A stretch of DNA of 64,000 nt, from NCBI GenBank assembly GCA_034665745.1, contig JAXDJJ010000001.1, positions 1-64,000 on the forward strand, read 5' to 3'. The notes under the pieces are model-generated. The model was not told the origin of the DNA. It saw nothing but the letters and a program-made list of their open reading frames with translations, and made no database searches. The position numbers and the translations under genes were made by a program. This DNA comes from JAXDJJ01 sp034665745. GTDB taxonomy: Bacteria > Actinomycetota > CADDZG01 > WHSQ01. Within the stretch, counting starts at the first letter, position 1, and each line of letters begins with the position of its first letter. Below are positions 25,213 through 32,781 of this stretch, piece by piece.

Positions 25213-25985
25213 CGGTTCTTCCACTCGGGAGCACGCTTCTCGTTGAACGCGGCGATGCCCTCGGAACGATCCTCCGACTGGATGACCACGGTCCATGCGT
25301 CGTGTTCGATGTCGATGCCCTCGTGAAGGGGGACGCCGATGGCCTCATCGATGGCGCGTTTCGCCTCACGTAACGCGATCGGCGACGACTTCAGAAGATC
25401 CCGTGCCACCTCGAGCGAGTACGAGTCGAGCTCGGCACGATCGCAAATATCGGCCACCAGGCCGAGCTGCTGGGCATAGCCGGCATCGATCTGCTCGCCG
25501 CGGAAGATGAGCTGCTTCGCCCGTGAGACGCCTAGCTTGCGAGTGAGGAGCTGCGTTCCGCCCCCTGCGGGGATCAGGCCCACGCGGGTCTCAGGAAGTC
25601 CGATCTTCGTCCCCTGAGCTGCAACCACCAGGTCACACGACAGTGCCAACTCGCAGCCGCCCCCGAGGGCGAATCCGAACACCGAAGCGATCGTCGGTTG
25701 GGGCACGCCTCGCAGCGCCTCGAACATCCCCCGGATCTGCTTCCGGTTCGTGTGGAAGTCCTCGAGCGAGAAGCCATTGCGTTCTTTGAGGTCGGCGCCG
25801 ACGCAGAACGCCTTCTCGCCCGCAGCGCGTAGGACGACTACCCAGATGTCGTTGTTCGCGCTGATCTCTTTCAGTAGGACCGTGAGCTCGTCGGCCATCG
25901 CTCCGGAGATGGCGTTCAAGGCCTCCGGCCGGTTCAGCGTGACTATCCCAACGTTGCCGTCGGTCTCGAACGAGACGAAGCTCAA
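25209..25985 (-). CDS. Enoyl-CoA hydratase, probable methylglutaconyl-CoA hydratase
   Basis: A 258-residue crotonase of usual length. The oxyanion-hole loops are AFCVGADLKERNG and FGFALGGGCELALSCDLVV; the catalytic acid region is LPETRVGLIPAGGGTQLL. It hydrates an enoyl-CoA double bond. Its place between the carboxyltransferase and HMG-CoA lyase (four-base overlaps at both ends) points to 3-methylglutaconyl-CoA (liuC-like). The assignment rests on context. Confidence 0.9.
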   Translation of the reverse strand: MSFVSFETDGNVGIVTLNRPEALNAISGAMADELTVLLKEISANNDIWVVVLRAAGEKAFCVGADLKERNGFSLEDFHTNRKQIRGMFEALRGVPQPTIASVFGFALGGGCELALSCDLVVAAQGTKIGLPETRVGLIPAGGGTQLLTRKLGVSRAKQLIFRGEQIDAGYAQQLGLVADICDRAELDSYSLEVARDLLKSSPIALREAKRAIDEAIGVPLHEGIDIEHDAWTVVIQSEDRSEGIAAFNEKRAPEWKNR

Positions 25986-27526
25986 ACCGGGGGCACCCCG
26001 TGGCGCCTATCGGAGAAGTGCCTGTCTTTCCGTTCGGCCGCGATCAACCTGCGTACCAGATCCCCGCGCAGATCGTCCGGCTGCACGACCGCGTCGATGA
26101 TGTTCTCCGATGCGAGGTGAACCAGGTCGATGTCGGTTTCGTACTCCGCCCGTTTGTCGGCAACGAACTGCGCCCGTTCCTCGGGGTCTTCGATCGCTTG
26201 GATCTTGTTGAAGTAGACGGCGTTCACCGCAGGCTCGGGGCCCATGACCGCGATGCGCGCGGTCGGCAAGGCGATCGTCGCGTCCGGTTCGAACCCCGGA
26301 CCGGCCATCGCATAAAGACCAGCCCCATACGCCTTACGAACGATCACGCAGAACTTCGGCACGGTCGCCTCGGAGACAGCAGTGATCATCTTGGCGCCGT
26401 GGCGGATCATCCCTTGGCGCTCGACCTGGGTTCCGATCATGAAGCCGGGAACGTCCGAAAGGAACACCAAAGGGATGTTGAACGCGTCGCACAGCCAGAT
26501 GAAGCGCGCTGCTTTGTCGGACGAGTCCACGAACAACACGCCGCCCTTCTGCGCAGGCTGGTTCGCCACGATGCCGACCGCGCGGCCCTCGATACGAGCG
26601 AGCCCGGTCACTAACTCCTTGGCGAAGTCCGGTTTGATCTCGAAGAACGAACCTTCATCGATCACACCTGCGATGAACGAGTACATGTCGAACGCTTGGC
26701 TCTCGTCCTCGGGAACCATGGTCGCAAGCGAACCCGTGTACGCGGGCCCCTTCGCTTCGACCTGCGGAGGAAGATCGCGCCAGCTCTGACCGAAGTAGGA
26801 CAGGTAGCCCTTGGCCGCTTCGATCGCTGCCTTGTCGTCGGCGACGACCATGTCTCCGCAACCGGAGACCTCCGCGTGCATGCGCGCGCCACCCATCTCT
26901 TCAAGAGTGACCTTCTCACCGATGACTTCTTCGGCCATGCGGGGCGAACCCAGATACATCGACGCATTGCCTTCGACCATGAACACGACGTCGCAGAACG
27001 CGGGGATGTACGCGCCACCAGCGGCGGAGGGACCGAAGAGGCAGCAGATCTGTGGAACGTGACCCGACGCTTGGACCTGGTTGTAGAAGATCTTGCCGGC
27101 GCCGCGGCGGCCGGGGAAGAGGTCGATCTGATCGGTGATGCGCGCTCCGGCAGAGTCGACTAGATAGATCATCGGGTGCTCGTGCTTGCGAGCGAGCTCG
27201 ATGATCCGGATGATCTTCTCGACCGTCCGAGCGCCCCACGAGCCCGCCTTGACCGTCGGGTCGTTCGCCATGATCGCCACCGGCCGACCACCGACCTGAC
27301 CGACCCCCGTGACTACGCCATCGGCGGGCAGGTCGCCGGCGAGGGCATTAACGAGGAGACCGTCCTCGACGAAGGAATCGGCCGAATCCAGGAGTAGCTC
27401 CAGGCGGTCGCGGACGAATAGCTTCCCCTGCTGGGCGAGCTTCTCGTGATACTTCGGAGCCCCGCCCTGACGGACGGTGGCAGCTACCTCGGCGAGGTCC
27501 CGGTTGCGCTGTGACGGCTCTGTCAT
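25982..27526 (-). CDS. Acyl-CoA carboxylase beta (carboxyltransferase) subunit, methylcrotonyl-CoA type
   Basis: The frame extends to 28159 but overlaps two plus-strand genes; the ATG at 27526 begins a normal carboxyltransferase and gives 514 residues. The N-terminal crotonase-like half has MIYLVDSAGARITDQ and FGPSAAGGAYIPAF, the C-terminal half VPGFMIGTQVERQGMIRHG and RKAYGAGLYAM. It transfers carboxyl from biotin to an acyl-CoA. Operon context indicates 3-methylcrotonyl-CoA (liuB-like). A TAGGAT box 8 nt before the ATG suggests a leaderless mRNA heading the six-gene operon. Confidence 0.93.
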   Translation of the reverse strand: MTEPSQRNRDLAEVAATVRQGGAPKYHEKLAQQGKLFVRDRLELLLDSADSFVEDGLLVNALAGDLPADGVVTGVGQVGGRPVAIMANDPTVKAGSWGARTVEKIIRIIELARKHEHPMIYLVDSAGARITDQIDLFPGRRGAGKIFYNQVQASGHVPQICCLFGPSAAGGAYIPAFCDVVFMVEGNASMYLGSPRMAEEVIGEKVTLEEMGGARMHAEVSGCGDMVVADDKAAIEAAKGYLSYFGQSWRDLPPQVEAKGPAYTGSLATMVPEDESQAFDMYSFIAGVIDEGSFFEIKPDFAKELVTGLARIEGRAVGIVANQPAQKGGVLFVDSSDKAARFIWLCDAFNIPLVFLSDVPGFMIGTQVERQGMIRHGAKMITAVSEATVPKFCVIVRKAYGAGLYAMAGPGFEPDATIALPTARIAVMGPEPAVNAVYFNKIQAIEDPEERAQFVADKRAEYETDIDLVHLASENIIDAVVQPDDLRGDLVRRLIAAERKDRHFSDRRHGVPPV

Positions 27527-27534
27527 AGGGGCGA

Positions 27535-27540
27535 ATCCTA
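27535..27540 (-). promoter_or_regulatory. Candidate -10 box TAGGAT for the carboxylase operon
   Basis: TAGGAT on the minus strand ends 8 nt before the ATG at 27526, with a GC-rich hairpin directly upstream of it. Confidence 0.5.
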
Positions 27541-27541
27541 C

Positions 27542-27560
27542 GGCCCCCAAGCAGGGGGCC
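27542..27560. other. GC-rich hairpin in the divergent promoter region
   Basis: GGCCCCC and GGGGGCC (7 perfect bp) surround loop AAGCA, only two bases upstream of the candidate -10 of the carboxylase operon and 26 bases before the divergent ATG at 27587. It could be an operator or the 5' part of the plus-strand transcript. No U-tract is present, so a terminator is unlikely. Confidence 0.5.
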
Positions 27561-27586
27561 ATGGGGCGTCGTCGAACCTTCCTCCC

Positions 27587-28132
27587 ATGCGAAAAGTGCT
27601 GGTCGCGGCCCTCGCTGCCGCCCTTGCCATGACCCTCGCGGGCCCCTCGGGTGCGGCGGGCAAGATGACGCGCCTCGGTACCGATCCAGAGAACGACGGG
27701 CCCCCGACGCTCGACATCACCTACCTCGACGTGGGCCGCACCGGAGATGCCCTCGAGATCCGCATCGGCGTGGCTCATATCCTTCCGGAGATCAGGGGCA
27801 TCCCCGAAGCTCCAGGCATCGAGTGGGTCTTCGATGTCGGGACGAGGACCTTCGTTGCCGAAGCCGTCCCTGGGCAAGTCCCCACGTTCTATCTGTTCGA
27901 ACTCAAGGGTGACAGCGCCACCCAGATGGACAGCCCCACCGGCACCTATGACCACCAGGACGGATTCATCAGGATGTTGATCCCGCTTGCCGACATAGGA
28001 GCCAAGAGAGGTTCTCTCATCTCCGGTACCGGGGACAGGGGCACCGAAGATGTCGATGCCCATGTCCACTACGGGGCCGGAGAGGTATTCCCCGACAAGA
28101 TGGCGACAACCCGAGACTTCGTCGTTCGTTAG
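27587..28132 (+). CDS. Secreted protein of unknown function
   Basis: A 181-residue protein with a signal peptide (residues 1-23, ending GAA|GKM). The mature part is beta-rich: TRLGTDPENDGPPTLDITYLDVG, then EWVFDVGTRTF and a C-terminal HVHYGAGE. The DPENDG opening and the pattern of short strands recall domains annotated in secreted actinobacterial proteins, but I do not recognise a named family. No Shine-Dalgarno sequence is visible. It precedes the CopC-like gene by 7 bases, so the two exported proteins are probably co-expressed. Confidence 0.75.
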   Translation: MRKVLVAALAAALAMTLAGPSGAAGKMTRLGTDPENDGPPTLDITYLDVGRTGDALEIRIGVAHILPEIRGIPEAPGIEWVFDVGTRTFVAEAVPGQVPTFYLFELKGDSATQMDSPTGTYDHQDGFIRMLIPLADIGAKRGSLISGTGDRGTEDVDAHVHYGAGEVFPDKMATTRDFVVR

Positions 28133-28139
28133 GACGCCC

Positions 28140-28859
28140 ATGAAGCGCACCTCGACCATTGCTCTGATATCCGCTTTCCTCTTTGCTCTCCTGGCAGGTC
28201 CCGCATCCGCGCATCCGGCCTATAAGGATTCGAGTCCGCAGGCAGACGCAACGGTTGCCGATCCCCCCACCGAGGTCTGGGTTGAGTTCACAGAATCGAT
28301 CGACGCGGGCACGATCTCGGTCTTCGACCCTTGTGGCGAGCAGGTCGATCACGGGGACGAAGAGTTGAACCTCACTAGCGATCGGCTCACCACAGGAACG
28401 CACGCCGACAAAGCGGGTACCTACACGGTGAAGTGGCACGTCGTTGGGTCGGATAGTCACGAGACCCAGGGCGAATTCGCATTCACCTCTACCGGCGGTA
28501 CCTCCTGCCCCCAAGAAGAAACCGAAGAACCGACCGCGCCACGTGACAACAATCGTCACCGGGAGCGCACTCCCGACACAACCGCCGAAGAAGATGAACC
28601 CTCTGCGGACGTCGAACACCCGGCTAGGCATCAACATGCCCAAAAGCATCGCCACCCGGCGCGCACCAAGGACCGGGTCAAAGGTCGTCGAGAGACGAAG
28701 ACCACAACGCTGACTCAACAAGCCCCCGAGCCCGCGTCCGACAAGGGGATCTGGGATGGCATCCCCATGGGCGACTTCTTCATCGCTCTAACCGTCGCGG
28801 CCCTCATCGGAGCAGCAGGCGGCCGTATCTATGCAGGGATCATCGGCCCCCGTCGCTAG
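28140..28859 (+). CDS. CopC-domain copper-binding membrane-anchored protein
   Basis: The ATG at 28140 gives 239 residues. The signal peptide ends ASA|HPAY, leaving H25 as mature N-terminus, the Cu(II)-binding residue of CopC; D105 and H107 (SDSH) fit the rest of the site. Residues 26-116 form the CopC beta sandwich (PTEVWVEFTESID, GTYTVKWHVVGSDSH, GEFAFT). Residues 125-205 are a charged, His-containing disordered linker, and 211-235 a C-terminal membrane helix. It probably delivers or buffers copper outside the membrane. Its end overlaps the convergent biotin ligase gene by 20 bases. Confidence 0.85.
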   Translation: MKRTSTIALISAFLFALLAGPASAHPAYKDSSPQADATVADPPTEVWVEFTESIDAGTISVFDPCGEQVDHGDEELNLTSDRLTTGTHADKAGTYTVKWHVVGSDSHETQGEFAFTSTGGTSCPQEETEEPTAPRDNNRHRERTPDTTAEEDEPSADVEHPARHQHAQKHRHPARTKDRVKGRRETKTTTLTQQAPEPASDKGIWDGIPMGDFFIALTVAALIGAAGGRIYAGIIGPRR

Positions 28860-29661
28860 TTCGGAGTTGCTCAATCTCTCCGACGTGCACGACTGTCTCT
28901 TTTCCGTTCGACGAGATCCGCAAGGCTCCGTGGGGGTCGAAGCCTTCTGCACGGCCTTCGATCGTCGAACCGTCGGCGGCACGGATGACGACGTCGTGGC
29001 CAAGAACCGCCGACATCTCGGTCGCTTCGGCAAGTAGCAACCCGGTGTCGCCGGTCATCCCCGCGTAGCGAGCCTCTATCTCCGACACCACCCGGCTGAG
29101 AAGCAGGGCGCGCGGTGGTGCGGTGCCGGTCCCGGTGCGCTGGAGTTCGATCGCGATGCTCGTCGCGCGGTCCACAAGCTCTTCTGGGATCTCCTCGTTC
29201 TGGAGATGAACGTTGATCCCGATCCCGCAGATCGCAGCATCGATCGTCGAACCCATCATCGTGGACTCCACGAGCATCCCGGCGAGCTTCCTGCCCTCGA
29301 TCACGACGTCGTTCGGCCACTTCACCTCGACGGGAAGCCCGGTGAGGGCGCGCACGGCACGCGCCGTCGCCACGCCAAGGCCGGCCGTTAGGGCGCCATG
29401 TCGCGTGGGTTCGATGTTGGGCCGGAGGATCAACGAGAACTGCAGGAGCTGGCCCGGCGCGGAGAACCACGACCGGCCCCACCGCCCGCGGCCCCCGGTC
29501 TGGTGATCGGCAACCACCAGGGATCCTTCCGGCGCTCCACAAGCGGCCCAGTCCAGGGCCTCCCTGTTCGTCGAGTCGATCTCGTCGAAGTATCGGACGA
29601 ACTCGCCGAAGCGGCTCTTGAGAGCCGCCTTCACGAGCGGAGCGCTGAGGTCGTCTGCCAT
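28840..29661 (-). CDS. birA: Biotin--[acetyl-CoA carboxylase] ligase
   Basis: A 273-residue enzyme starting with the catalytic domain (FDEIDSTNREA near residues 25-35); there is no N-terminal HTH, so it is not a BirA-type repressor. The biotinyl-AMP loop is GGRGRWGRSWF (residues 56-66), and VKWPNDVVIEGRKLAGMLVE is the second substrate motif. A small C-terminal SH3-like domain follows. It biotinylates the carrier Lys of the carboxylases. It diverges from the second carboxylase alpha gene with only 20 bp between the start codons. Confidence 0.93.
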   Translation of the reverse strand: MADDLSAPLVKAALKSRFGEFVRYFDEIDSTNREALDWAACGAPEGSLVVADHQTGGRGRWGRSWFSAPGQLLQFSLILRPNIEPTRHGALTAGLGVATARAVRALTGLPVEVKWPNDVVIEGRKLAGMLVESTMMGSTIDAAICGIGINVHLQNEEIPEELVDRATSIAIELQRTGTGTAPPRALLLSRVVSEIEARYAGMTGDTGLLLAEATEMSAVLGHDVVIRAADGSTIEGRAEGFDPHGALRISSNGKETVVHVGEIEQLRTSDGGR

Positions 29662-29667
29662 CGTCCT

Positions 29668-29674
29668 TAGGATA
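29668..29674. promoter_or_regulatory. Shared bidirectional -10 element for birA and carboxylase alpha
   Basis: TAGGATA reads TAGGAT on the plus strand, ending 8 nt before ATG 29682, and TATCCT on the minus strand, ending 7 nt before ATG 29661. Both fit leaderless TAnnnT spacing, so one 7-bp sequence could direct transcription both ways. Confidence 0.6.
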
Positions 29675-29681
29675 CGGACCC

Positions 29682-31424
29682 ATGTTCAAGAAGATCCTTG
29701 TTGCCAACCGTGGAGAGATCGCGATCCGCGTCATGCGGGCCTGCCGTGACCTCGATATCGCCTCGGTCGGCGTCTATTCGGACCTCGATGCCGAGTCCCT
29801 CCACACACGGACGGCCGACGAGGCCTACAACGTCGGTCCCGGCCACGCAGCTGAGTCCTATCTGAAGATCCCGAACATCCTCGAAGCAGCGAAGCGTTCC
29901 GGGGCCGAGGCGGTGCACCCCGGGTACGGCTTCCTGGCGGAGAACGCCGAGTTCGCCAAGGCCGTGATGGACGCGGGACTCGTGTGGATCGGTCCCGCCC
30001 CCGAGATCATCGATTCGATGGGTGACAAGACTGCCGCTCGCCGGGCCGCGGCGGACGCAGGGGTCGCAACCGTCCCAGGCACCAAGGAACCCGTTACGAC
30101 GGTCGACGAGGTCAAAGCCTTCGTGACCGAGTACGGATTGCCGTTAGCGATCAAAGCTTCGGCCGGTGGCGGCGGCAAAGGATTCCGGGTCGTCAAAGAA
30201 GAAGCCGACATCGAAGAGGGACTCGCGGGGGCCGCACGCGAAGCGCAGGCGTACTTCTCGTCGGATGACGTCTACCTCGAGTGCTATCTCGAGCGTCCTC
30301 GCCACATCGAGGTTCAGGTTCTCGGAGACTCGTCCGGCGCGGTGCTTTCGTTCCCCGAACGCGATTGTTCGTTGCAGCGCCGTCATCAGAAACTCGTCGA
30401 AGAATCACCCTCCCCTGCTCTCGATCCTGCGGTTCGAGAAGCGATCATGGAAGCTGCAGCGAAGGTTTCGAAGCAGGTCGGATACAAGAACGCTGGAACC
30501 TGTGAGTTCCTGCTCGACAAGGACGGTAAGACCTTCTACTTCCTCGAGATGAACACGCGTTTACAGGTCGAGCATCCCGTCACGGAACTCGTGACCGGGT
30601 TTGACCTCGTCAAAGCCCAGCTTCTCGTCGCCGCCGGCGAGCCTCTCGGCTTCGGCCAAGATGACATCGAGTTGAAGGGCCACGCGATCGAGTGCCGCAT
30701 CAACGCCGAGAACCCGGCGAAGAACTTCATGCCAGCTCCGGGAGCGATAGGGCGCTACAAGGAACCGGGTGGGCCCGGCGTTCGGGTCGATTCGGGAACC
30801 GAAGCCAACAGCGTCATCCCTCAGGCGTACGACCCACTGGTCGCGAAGCTCGTCACTTACGGAGCAGACCGCGACGAAGCTCGCCGGAGGATGCTGCGCG
30901 CGTTGAGCGAGTACGAGATCGAGGGCATCAAGACGACCATCCCGTTCCACCGACTGATGCTTGCGGACGAACGTTTCGTCAGCGGCGGCTATCACACGGG
31001 CACGGTCGAACAAGAGATGGATCTATCGGTGCTTGCCGAGGAGAAGGTCGCGGCCCCCAAGCCGGGCGAGCCCGAGGTCGCCGAACGCACGTTTGAGATC
31101 GAGCTCGACGGGAAGCGGTTCAACGTGCGAGCGAGGGAGCGCCTCGACACGATCGTGCGTCCCAAGAAACCGAAACCCCCGAAGAACATCGGCACCGTTG
31201 GTGGTGCCGGTGGGGAGATCCTCGCGGCCCCCATGCAAGGAACGATCGTGAAAGTGCTGGTGAAGGTGGGCCAGGCCGTGAAAGCCGGGGAAGTCGTCTG
31301 CGTCCTCGAAGCGATGAAGATGGAGAACTCGATCCAGGCGCACGCCGACGGCACCGTCGAGGAGCTCAAGGTAGAGGCGGGCCAATCGGTCGAAACGGGC
31401 GCCACCATCGCAGTTATCCGCTAA
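29682..31424 (+). CDS. Acyl-CoA carboxylase alpha subunit (biotin carboxylase + BCCP), acetyl/propionyl-CoA type
   Basis: A 580-residue protein: biotin carboxylase to about residue 445 (ANRGEIAIRVMRACRDL, ASAGGGGKGFRVV, RDCSLQRRHQKLVEE, FLEMNTRLQVEHPVTE), a lysine-rich linker around residues 470-500, and a C-terminal carrier domain with EAMKMENS, biotin site K546. This is the AccA3-like layout used by actinobacterial acetyl-, propionyl- and long-chain acyl-CoA carboxylases. Its carboxyltransferase partner may be the AccD-AccA fusion at 55911-57392. The neighbouring biotin ligase probably activates it. Confidence 0.93.
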   Translation: MFKKILVANRGEIAIRVMRACRDLDIASVGVYSDLDAESLHTRTADEAYNVGPGHAAESYLKIPNILEAAKRSGAEAVHPGYGFLAENAEFAKAVMDAGLVWIGPAPEIIDSMGDKTAARRAAADAGVATVPGTKEPVTTVDEVKAFVTEYGLPLAIKASAGGGGKGFRVVKEEADIEEGLAGAAREAQAYFSSDDVYLECYLERPRHIEVQVLGDSSGAVLSFPERDCSLQRRHQKLVEESPSPALDPAVREAIMEAAAKVSKQVGYKNAGTCEFLLDKDGKTFYFLEMNTRLQVEHPVTELVTGFDLVKAQLLVAAGEPLGFGQDDIELKGHAIECRINAENPAKNFMPAPGAIGRYKEPGGPGVRVDSGTEANSVIPQAYDPLVAKLVTYGADRDEARRRMLRALSEYEIEGIKTTIPFHRLMLADERFVSGGYHTGTVEQEMDLSVLAEEKVAAPKPGEPEVAERTFEIELDGKRFNVRARERLDTIVRPKKPKPPKNIGTVGGAGGEILAAPMQGTIVKVLVKVGQAVKAGEVVCVLEAMKMENSIQAHADGTVEELKVEAGQSVETGATIAVIR

Positions 31425-31436
31425 CAAAGGACGGGG

Positions 31437-31499
31437 CTACTAAGTCACGTGTCGGCGTAGCCGACACCGGCTTAGCAACAGGATCGACGCAGTCGATCC
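31437..31499 (+). repeat. 63-bp two-hairpin element, copy 1
   Basis: Structure: CTACTAAG, then hairpin 1 (GTGTCGGC/GCCGACAC, loop GTA, 31449-31467), linker CGGCTTAGCAACA, then hairpin 2 (GGATCGAC/GTCGATCC, loop GCA, 31481-31499). CTAAG and CTTAG can also pair around hairpin 1. A second copy lies at 38564-38626 in the opposite orientation, same length, 52 of 63 bases identical, with both stem-2 differences compensated. There is no U-tract. Both copies lie between plus-strand genes. Confidence 0.8.
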
Positions 31500-31503
31500 G
31501 CAT

Positions 31504-31519
31504 TACTACTCTTGTAGTA
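31504..31519. promoter_or_regulatory. Inverted repeat overlapping the -10 of the small membrane protein gene
   Basis: TACTAC and GTAGTA surround TCTT; the right arm is part of TAGTAT (31515-31520), which ends 7 nt before ATG 31528. It may be an operator over a leaderless promoter, or a third hairpin belonging to the adjacent repeat. Confidence 0.5.
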
Positions 31520-31527
31520 TCCCCGCG

Positions 31528-31983
31528 ATGGGAACGACGAAGCGCTGGAAAACATGGCTCGGCTGCCTTCTCTTCTTGTTCGCTGCGTTCGGGCTGATCT
31601 GGCTGAAGAACCCGGTCAATATCGGAAGCGAGCGTGAGAGTCAGCGTGCGTGGCTCGCTCTCGGCTACTCGGCGATCACCTTGTTCGTGTTCGTCCCTCC
31701 CCTGGTGTTTCGCACCCCGATCGAGATCGCCGCGCAGCGCGCATTGATCATCTGCATCACCGTCGGAATAACGATCTCCGTCTGGTGGGTGGGGTTCCTT
31801 CCATCGGACCCGCTCGGTTGCAGCCGCGTCGATGCCCCCGATTGCCACACGACCGCGGCGACCCGCTGGCGCGCTCTGACCGAAGGCGTGTCCATCCTCG
31901 CCATCGCGTTCGTCGTGACCTACCTCGTTGGATCTTTCATCGCCAGACGCAGGATCAAGCACCCGGTGATGCCGGACCGCTAG
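31528..31983 (+). CDS. Small membrane protein of unknown function
   Basis: A 151-residue protein with about four hydrophobic segments (residues 9-27, 43-63, 70-92, 117-137). A Cys pair lies in the outer loop (C98 and C106, in GCSRVDAPDCHTT), and the tail is basic. I recognise no family. A leaderless promoter with an inverted repeat lies just upstream, and repeat copy 1 is directly upstream of that. It converges on the MerR-type regulator with 7 bases between stops. Confidence 0.7.
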   Translation: MGTTKRWKTWLGCLLFLFAAFGLIWLKNPVNIGSERESQRAWLALGYSAITLFVFVPPLVFRTPIEIAAQRALIICITVGITISVWWVGFLPSDPLGCSRVDAPDCHTTAATRWRALTEGVSILAIAFVVTYLVGSFIARRRIKHPVMPDR

Positions 31984-31990
31984 ACCGGGA

Positions 31991-32737
31991 TCAGACGCCT
32001 TTCGGTCGGGCCTCCATCGCGTGGCCGATCCATGCCATCAACTCGGGATCGACCATGCCGCGCGAGGCCTTCTCGGGGCCTTCGGTTTCATACATGGTTT
32101 GCAACGACTGCTTGATAGCCGGGTCACCTCCGGTGAACTGAGAGATGAGGTCCTCCCATCGGATCGCTATCGCTTGGACCTCATCACTCGCAGGATCGGC
32201 CCCCGCCTCCTTCAACCTCTGTGCGTCGGCGATCAGATCTGCCCAATCCTGCTGGCCTTTCTGCATGCCCTCATCACCAAGCTGCTTGCGACGCTCTTCC
32301 AACTGCGCGAGCTGTTCGGGCGTGTAATAGCTGTCGATCATCGTCATCACCTCCAGTGCTCGTATGAAATCTTCGGTCGATGGGTCTGTGGCTTGCTCCA
32401 GCGTTTCCAGGATGGCCGCAAGTCGTTCGCGCAACTGCTCTTGAAGGTCGATCTGACGTGACAGGTCGGCAAGGTGTTTCCGAACGACCTCCCGAGGATC
32501 GTTCGTCTGCGACGCCAGGACCCCCTTGATGTCGTCCAAGGACATCCCGAGCTGCCTCAAGGCGACGATCCGGTAGAGGCGCTGCACCTCGTCCCGGCCG
32601 TACAGGCGGTGGCCGGAGTCCGACCGTTCTGCCGGGGCCAGCAAGCCGATGTCGTCGTAGTGGTGCAGCGTGCGCACCGTCACTCCGGTGGCCTCTGCCA
32701 ACTCCCCGATCTTCCACGTGTAGGTCTCCATCGCCAT
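31991..32737 (-). CDS. MerR-family regulator with TipAS antibiotic-recognition domain
   Basis: A 248-residue protein. Residues 7-75 are the MerR winged helix (KIGELAEATGVTVRTLHHYDDIGLL, quoted by key residues H25-H26-Y27-D28), 78-118 a dimerisation coiled coil, and 125-245 a TipAS-like helical domain (YYTPEQLAQLEERR, WADLIADAQRLKEAG, WEDLISQFTGGDP). TipAL of Streptomyces binds thiopeptide antibiotics through this domain and activates its own promoter. Here the gene's upstream region holds the matching 19-bp-spacer promoter. The start may be ATG 32737 or 32731. No target gene other than itself is apparent. Confidence 0.92.
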   Translation of the reverse strand: MAMETYTWKIGELAEATGVTVRTLHHYDDIGLLAPAERSDSGHRLYGRDEVQRLYRIVALRQLGMSLDDIKGVLASQTNDPREVVRKHLADLSRQIDLQEQLRERLAAILETLEQATDPSTEDFIRALEVMTMIDSYYTPEQLAQLEERRKQLGDEGMQKGQQDWADLIADAQRLKEAGADPASDEVQAIAIRWEDLISQFTGGDPAIKQSLQTMYETEGPEKASRGMVDPELMAWIGHAMEARPKGV

Positions 32738-32747
32738 GATGGTGACA

Positions 32748-32778
32748 ACGCTAGACCCTCACCTCGCGTGAGGTGCAA
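32748..32778 (-). promoter_or_regulatory. MerR-type promoter with 19-bp spacer and palindrome
   Basis: On the minus strand TTGCAC (32773-32778) and TAGCGT (32748-32753) are separated by 19 bp, the overlong spacer typical of MerR-activated promoters. Arms CCTCAC/GTGAGG around a 5-bp centre (32757-32773) lie within the spacer. Transcription would begin about 4-10 nt before the regulator's start, so autoregulation is likely. Confidence 0.7.
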
Positions 32779-32781
32779 GCC

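Noticed and set aside
31437..31499. Simple Rho-independent terminator after the carboxylase gene
   Set aside because: No U-tract follows either hairpin, and the second copy lies in reverse orientation after another plus-strand gene.
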